Assembly (NCBI GenBank): GCA_014649155.1
Contig: BMSM01000007.1
Span: 62,001 to 126,000, forward strand
Length of the DNA stretch: 64,000 nucleotides
From: Streptomyces griseoviridis
GTDB taxonomy: Bacteria; Actinomycetota; Actinomycetes; Streptomycetales; Streptomycetaceae
Reading direction: 5' to 3'
Position numbers and translations under genes: made by a program. Under the pieces are notes generated by a model, which saw only the letters and a list, made by a program, of their open reading frames with translations, did not search any database and had not been told where the DNA came from. This document shows positions 61,568 through 64,000 of this stretch, piece by piece. Every line of letters starts with the position of its first letter. Position 1 is the stretch's first letter.

Positions 61568-61635
61568 GCCTCCGACCGTACGAGGCGGCACTGACAATCA
61601 CCGGTTCCGGCCGATCATCCCTTTACTCTGACGGC

Positions 61636-62046
61636 ATGTCAGATCACAAGTCGTACGAGCTGCTCGGCTTCGACAACGTCCTGCTGCCGGTCGGTGACCT
61701 CGACGAGGCCGTGGGGTTCTACGAGCGGGCCGGGTTCACCGTGGGGTTCCGCTTCGACGACGGGGGGATCGCGCTGCTGCGGGTCGGTGGGGAGACGCCG
61801 GGGCTGCTGCTGCGCCACGAGGACGGGTTCGGGCACCGCCCGCCGCCGTGGCCGTCGTCCCGGGTGTGGCTGGAGGTGCCGGACGCACGGGTCGCGGCGC
61901 GGACGCTGACGGAGGCCGGGATCGAGGCGTACGACGGTCCCTTCTCCAGCGCCACCGGGTGGACGGTGGAGTTCGCCGACCCCTGGGGCAACGTCGTCGG
62001 GCTGACCGACTACACCAAGCGCCCGCAGCTCGGCCGCCGTCCGTGA
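61636..62046 (+). CDS. VOC-family (glyoxalase-like) protein
   Basis: A 136-residue vicinal-oxygen-chelate fold protein with the paired beta-alpha-beta units: GFDNVLLPVGDLDEAVGFYERAGFTVGFRF and SSRVWLEVPDARVAARTLTEAGIEAYDGP, ending VEFADPWGNVVGLTDYT. It could be an enzyme or a drug-binding protein. TACTCT lies six bases before the ATG (leaderless). It precedes a TetR gene by 27 bases. Confidence 0.86.
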   Translation: MSDHKSYELLGFDNVLLPVGDLDEAVGFYERAGFTVGFRFDDGGIALLRVGGETPGLLLRHEDGFGHRPPPWPSSRVWLEVPDARVAARTLTEAGIEAYDGPFSSATGWTVEFADPWGNVVGLTDYTKRPQLGRRP

Positions 62047-62073
62047 GCGGGCCGGCGGTTAGGCTCTGCTGCT

Positions 62074-62808
62074 GTGCCCGCGAAGAACGACGGCTCCGGT
62101 GACGGAGCGCCCCCCAGAAAATCCGAGCAGACCCGCGCCCTGATCCTGGAGACGGCGATGCGGCTGTTCCGGGAGCGGGGGTACGACAGGACCACCATGC
62201 GGGCCATCGCCCAGGAGGCCGGGGTCTCGGTCGGCAACGCCTACTACTACTTCGCCGGCAAGGAGTACCTGATCCAGGGCTTCTACGACCGGATCGCCGC
62301 CGAGCACCAGGTGGCGGTCCGGGAGCTGCTGGCGCGGGAGACCGACCTGGAGGCGCGCATGGCGGGCGTGCTGAAGGTGTGGCTGGACATCGCGGCGCCG
62401 TACCACGAGTTCGCGGTGCAGTTCTTCAAGAACGCCGCCGACCCGGACAGCCCGCTCAGCCCGTTCTCCGCGGAGTCGGAGCCCGCGCGCACGGAGGCCG
62501 TCGGCGTCCACCGGGCGGTGCTGGCCGGGACGCGGACCAAGGTGCCCGAGGAGCTGCGGGACGTCCTGCCGGAGCTGATGTGGCTCGCCCAGCTGGGACT
62601 GGTCCTGTACTGGGTCTTCGACCGGACCGACGGCCGGGAGCGCAGCTACCGGCTCGCCGAGCGCGGGGCCCGGCTCACCGCGCGGGGTGTCGTCCTCGCC
62701 CGGTTCCGGGTGCTGCGTCCGCTGGTGCGCGAGGTGCACGAGCTGTTCACGGACTTCCTGCCGGGGATGACCCGGTTCCTGCCGGACCCGGGGCGCACGG
62801 CGCGGTGA
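62074..62808 (+). CDS. TetR-family regulator
   Basis: A 244-residue regulator. The helix-turn-helix is at about residues 20-66 (ILETAMRLFRERGYDRTTMRAIAQEAGVSVGNAYYYFAGKEYLIQGFY). The ligand domain has DLEARMAGVLKVWLDIAAPYHEFAVQFFKNAADPDSPLSPFS, a pattern common in Streptomyces. TAGGCT lies eight bases before the GTG, suggesting a leaderless message. It may regulate the VOC gene or itself; no palindrome was noted. Confidence 0.85.
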   Translation: MPAKNDGSGDGAPPRKSEQTRALILETAMRLFRERGYDRTTMRAIAQEAGVSVGNAYYYFAGKEYLIQGFYDRIAAEHQVAVRELLARETDLEARMAGVLKVWLDIAAPYHEFAVQFFKNAADPDSPLSPFSAESEPARTEAVGVHRAVLAGTRTKVPEELRDVLPELMWLAQLGLVLYWVFDRTDGRERSYRLAERGARLTARGVVLARFRVLRPLVREVHELFTDFLPGMTRFLPDPGRTAR

Positions 62809-62817
62809 GGTGACCGC

Positions 62818-64000
62818 TCACGCCTGCCGGGACGCCAGTTCGATCACGGTGACGTCCGACGGCGCGCCCACGCGCGTGGGCGGCCCCCAGGCGCCGGCGC
62901 CCCGGCTGACGTAGAGCTGGGTGTCGCCGTAGCGCTCCAGGCCGGCCACGGTGGGGTTCGCGGCGGCGGCGAGGAGCGGGCCGGGCCAGAGCTGACCGCC
63001 GTGGGTGTGGCCGGAGAGCTGGAGGTCGACGCCGTGCTCGACGGCGTCGTGGATCATCACCGGCTGGTGGGCGAGGAGCACGCAGGCGCGGGACCGGTCG
63101 CGGTCGCCGAGGGCGCGGGCGTAGTCGGGGCCCTGGCCCTCGTCCTCGCCGCTGATGTCGTTGACCCCGGCGAGGTCGAAGTGGGGCAGCTCGGTGCGGG
63201 CGTTCTCCAGCGGCAGCAGGCCCAGGCGCCGTACCTCCTCCACCCACTGCTCGGCGCCGGAGAAGTACTCGTGGTTGCCGGTGACGAAGTACGTGCCGTG
63301 CCGGGCACTGAGCCCGGCCAGCGGCGCGGCGCCCGGGCCGAGGTCCTTGACGCTGCCGTCGACCAGGTCGCCGACGACGGCGATCAGGTCGGGCTGGGTG
63401 CCGTTGACGGTGTCGACGACCTTCTGGGCGAAGCCCCGGCCGAGGACCGGACCGAGGTGGATGTCGCTGACCACGGCGATCCGGAAGCCGTGCGCCGCGC
63501 GCGGCAGCTTGGCCAGCGGCACGGTGACCCGCTTCACGGCCGGCCCGTTCAGCACGCCGTACGTGCCGAACCCGACCGTGCCGACGGCCGCCGCGGCGGC
63601 GGCCCCGCCGACCACCCGGGAGACGAACAGGCGCCGGGAGGGCACGGCGAGGGGCGTGGCGGGCGCGGGCGCGGGCGCGGGTTCCCCGGGGCCCGCGGCC
63701 GGTGCCGTGCCCGCCGGTGCCGTGCCCGCCGGTATCGGGGCGGCGGCCGGTTCCGGGGCGGCGGGTGCCCGGCGCTCCAGGTACCGCCGCAGCAGCGGCC
63801 GCACCGCCTCTCCCGCCAGCAGCGCCAGCAGCAGGTAGACGGAGAGGGCCATCCACAGGAACCCGGGCCAGCCCAGCACCCGTTGCAGCCAGAACGGCGC
63901 GCCCGTGCGCTCGGCGACCAGCGCGCCGACGGCCAGCGCCCAGCCGCCCGCGACCAGCGCCGCGCCCGCCCGGCGCACGCCCGCGCCGCGGGCGGTGTCG
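62818..64000 (-). CDS. Membrane-anchored metallophosphoesterase, 5' end beyond the window
   Basis: At least 390 residues. Membrane helices come first (AALVAGGWALAVGALVA, WPGFLWMALSVYLLLALLAGEAV), then a proline/alanine linker and a further hydrophobic segment. The phosphoesterase core has metal ligands in IAVVSDIHLGPVLG, VGDLVDGS, VTGNHEYFSG, LLAHQP and LSGHTHGGQLWPG. The frame stays open to the window edge and reads DTARGAG before a GTG, as in longer family members, so the start lies outside. It is probably an extracytoplasmic phosphatase (YkuE/YaeI-like). Confidence 0.9.
   Translation of the reverse strand, partial: DTARGAGVRRAGAALVAGGWALAVGALVAERTGAPFWLQRVLGWPGFLWMALSVYLLLALLAGEAVRPLLRRYLERRAPAAPEPAAAPIPAGTAPAGTAPAAGPGEPAPAPAPATPLAVPSRRLFVSRVVGGAAAAAAVGTVGFGTYGVLNGPAVKRVTVPLAKLPRAAHGFRIAVVSDIHLGPVLGRGFAQKVVDTVNGTQPDLIAVVGDLVDGSVKDLGPGAAPLAGLSARHGTYFVTGNHEYFSGAEQWVEEVRRLGLLPLENARTELPHFDLAGVNDISGEDEGQGPDYARALGDRDRSRACVLLAHQPVMIHDAVEHGVDLQLSGHTHGGQLWPGPLLAAAANPTVAGLERYGDTQLYVSRGAGAWGPPTRVGAPSDVTVIELASRQA

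Overview
The window is very GC-rich, uses G/C-ending codons almost everywhere, has many GTG starts and many stop/start overlaps. With BMP-type nucleoside uptake, many ECF sigma factors and TetR/LysR/XRE regulators, a LAXTG-type surface protein and Uma2 proteins, it is a Streptomyces chromosome. From memory, the order sdhCDAB, cell-wall sugar-acid cluster, M20 peptidase, nucleoside ABC transporter, cdd, deoA, add resembles the Streptomyces coelicolor chromosome around SCO4855-SCO4901. I could not check this by search.

Region by region. (1) 1-8.0 kb: the start of adenosine deaminase, a hydrolase-fold protein lacking its serine, a LysR/MFS pair, a SnoaL-tailed ECF sigma factor, a STAS protein, methionine aminopeptidase, an AEC transporter and an intact Uma2 protein. 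(2) 8.0-16.3 kb: a nucleoside uptake and salvage block (deoA, cdd, two permeases, ATPase, two BMP lipoproteins). The same palindrome, CTACGCGCGTAG or a half-altered form, lies before add, before the transporter operon and before each lipoprotein gene, suggesting one regulon. (3) 16.4-19.2 kb: an XRE regulator with three small genes, then a decayed stretch and an M20 peptidase. (4) 20.7-34.3 kb: a cell-envelope sugar-acid polymer locus. It has a NeuB-type synthase, a NeuA-HAD fusion, GT52-like, POLYST-like, GT2, DUF6716-like and GT29 transferases, a GT8-pyruvyltransferase fusion, a methyltransferase and an acyltransferase. It fits synthesis, polymerisation and decoration of a Kdn-type (teichulosonic acid) wall polymer. 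(5) 34.3-41.4 kb: a TetR/FAD-monooxygenase pair with twin operators, a LysE-family exporter, two broken genes, an L,D-transpeptidase and an ECF sigma factor with a membrane partner.

(6) 41.8-49.9 kb looks like a degraded mobile island. Each end carries a tandem pair of GTGACCAAC. Inside are three regulator-plus-enzyme or regulator-plus-pump modules (HxlR/aldo-keto reductase, HxlR/MFS, TetR/SDR-tautomerase), remnants of at least three transposase genes, and a scrap of a phage head-tail connector gene. No integrase remains. (7) 49.9-64 kb returns to core-like content: a sortase-anchored protein, a multiply frameshifted pseudogene, a GH20 lipoprotein, a UraD-like protein without the usual active-site motifs, the complete sdhCDAB operon, a second broken Uma2 gene, a DUF4132 protein with a small partner, a VOC protein, a TetR regulator and a metallophosphoesterase cut by the window edge. 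I saw no tRNA, rRNA or CRISPR array.
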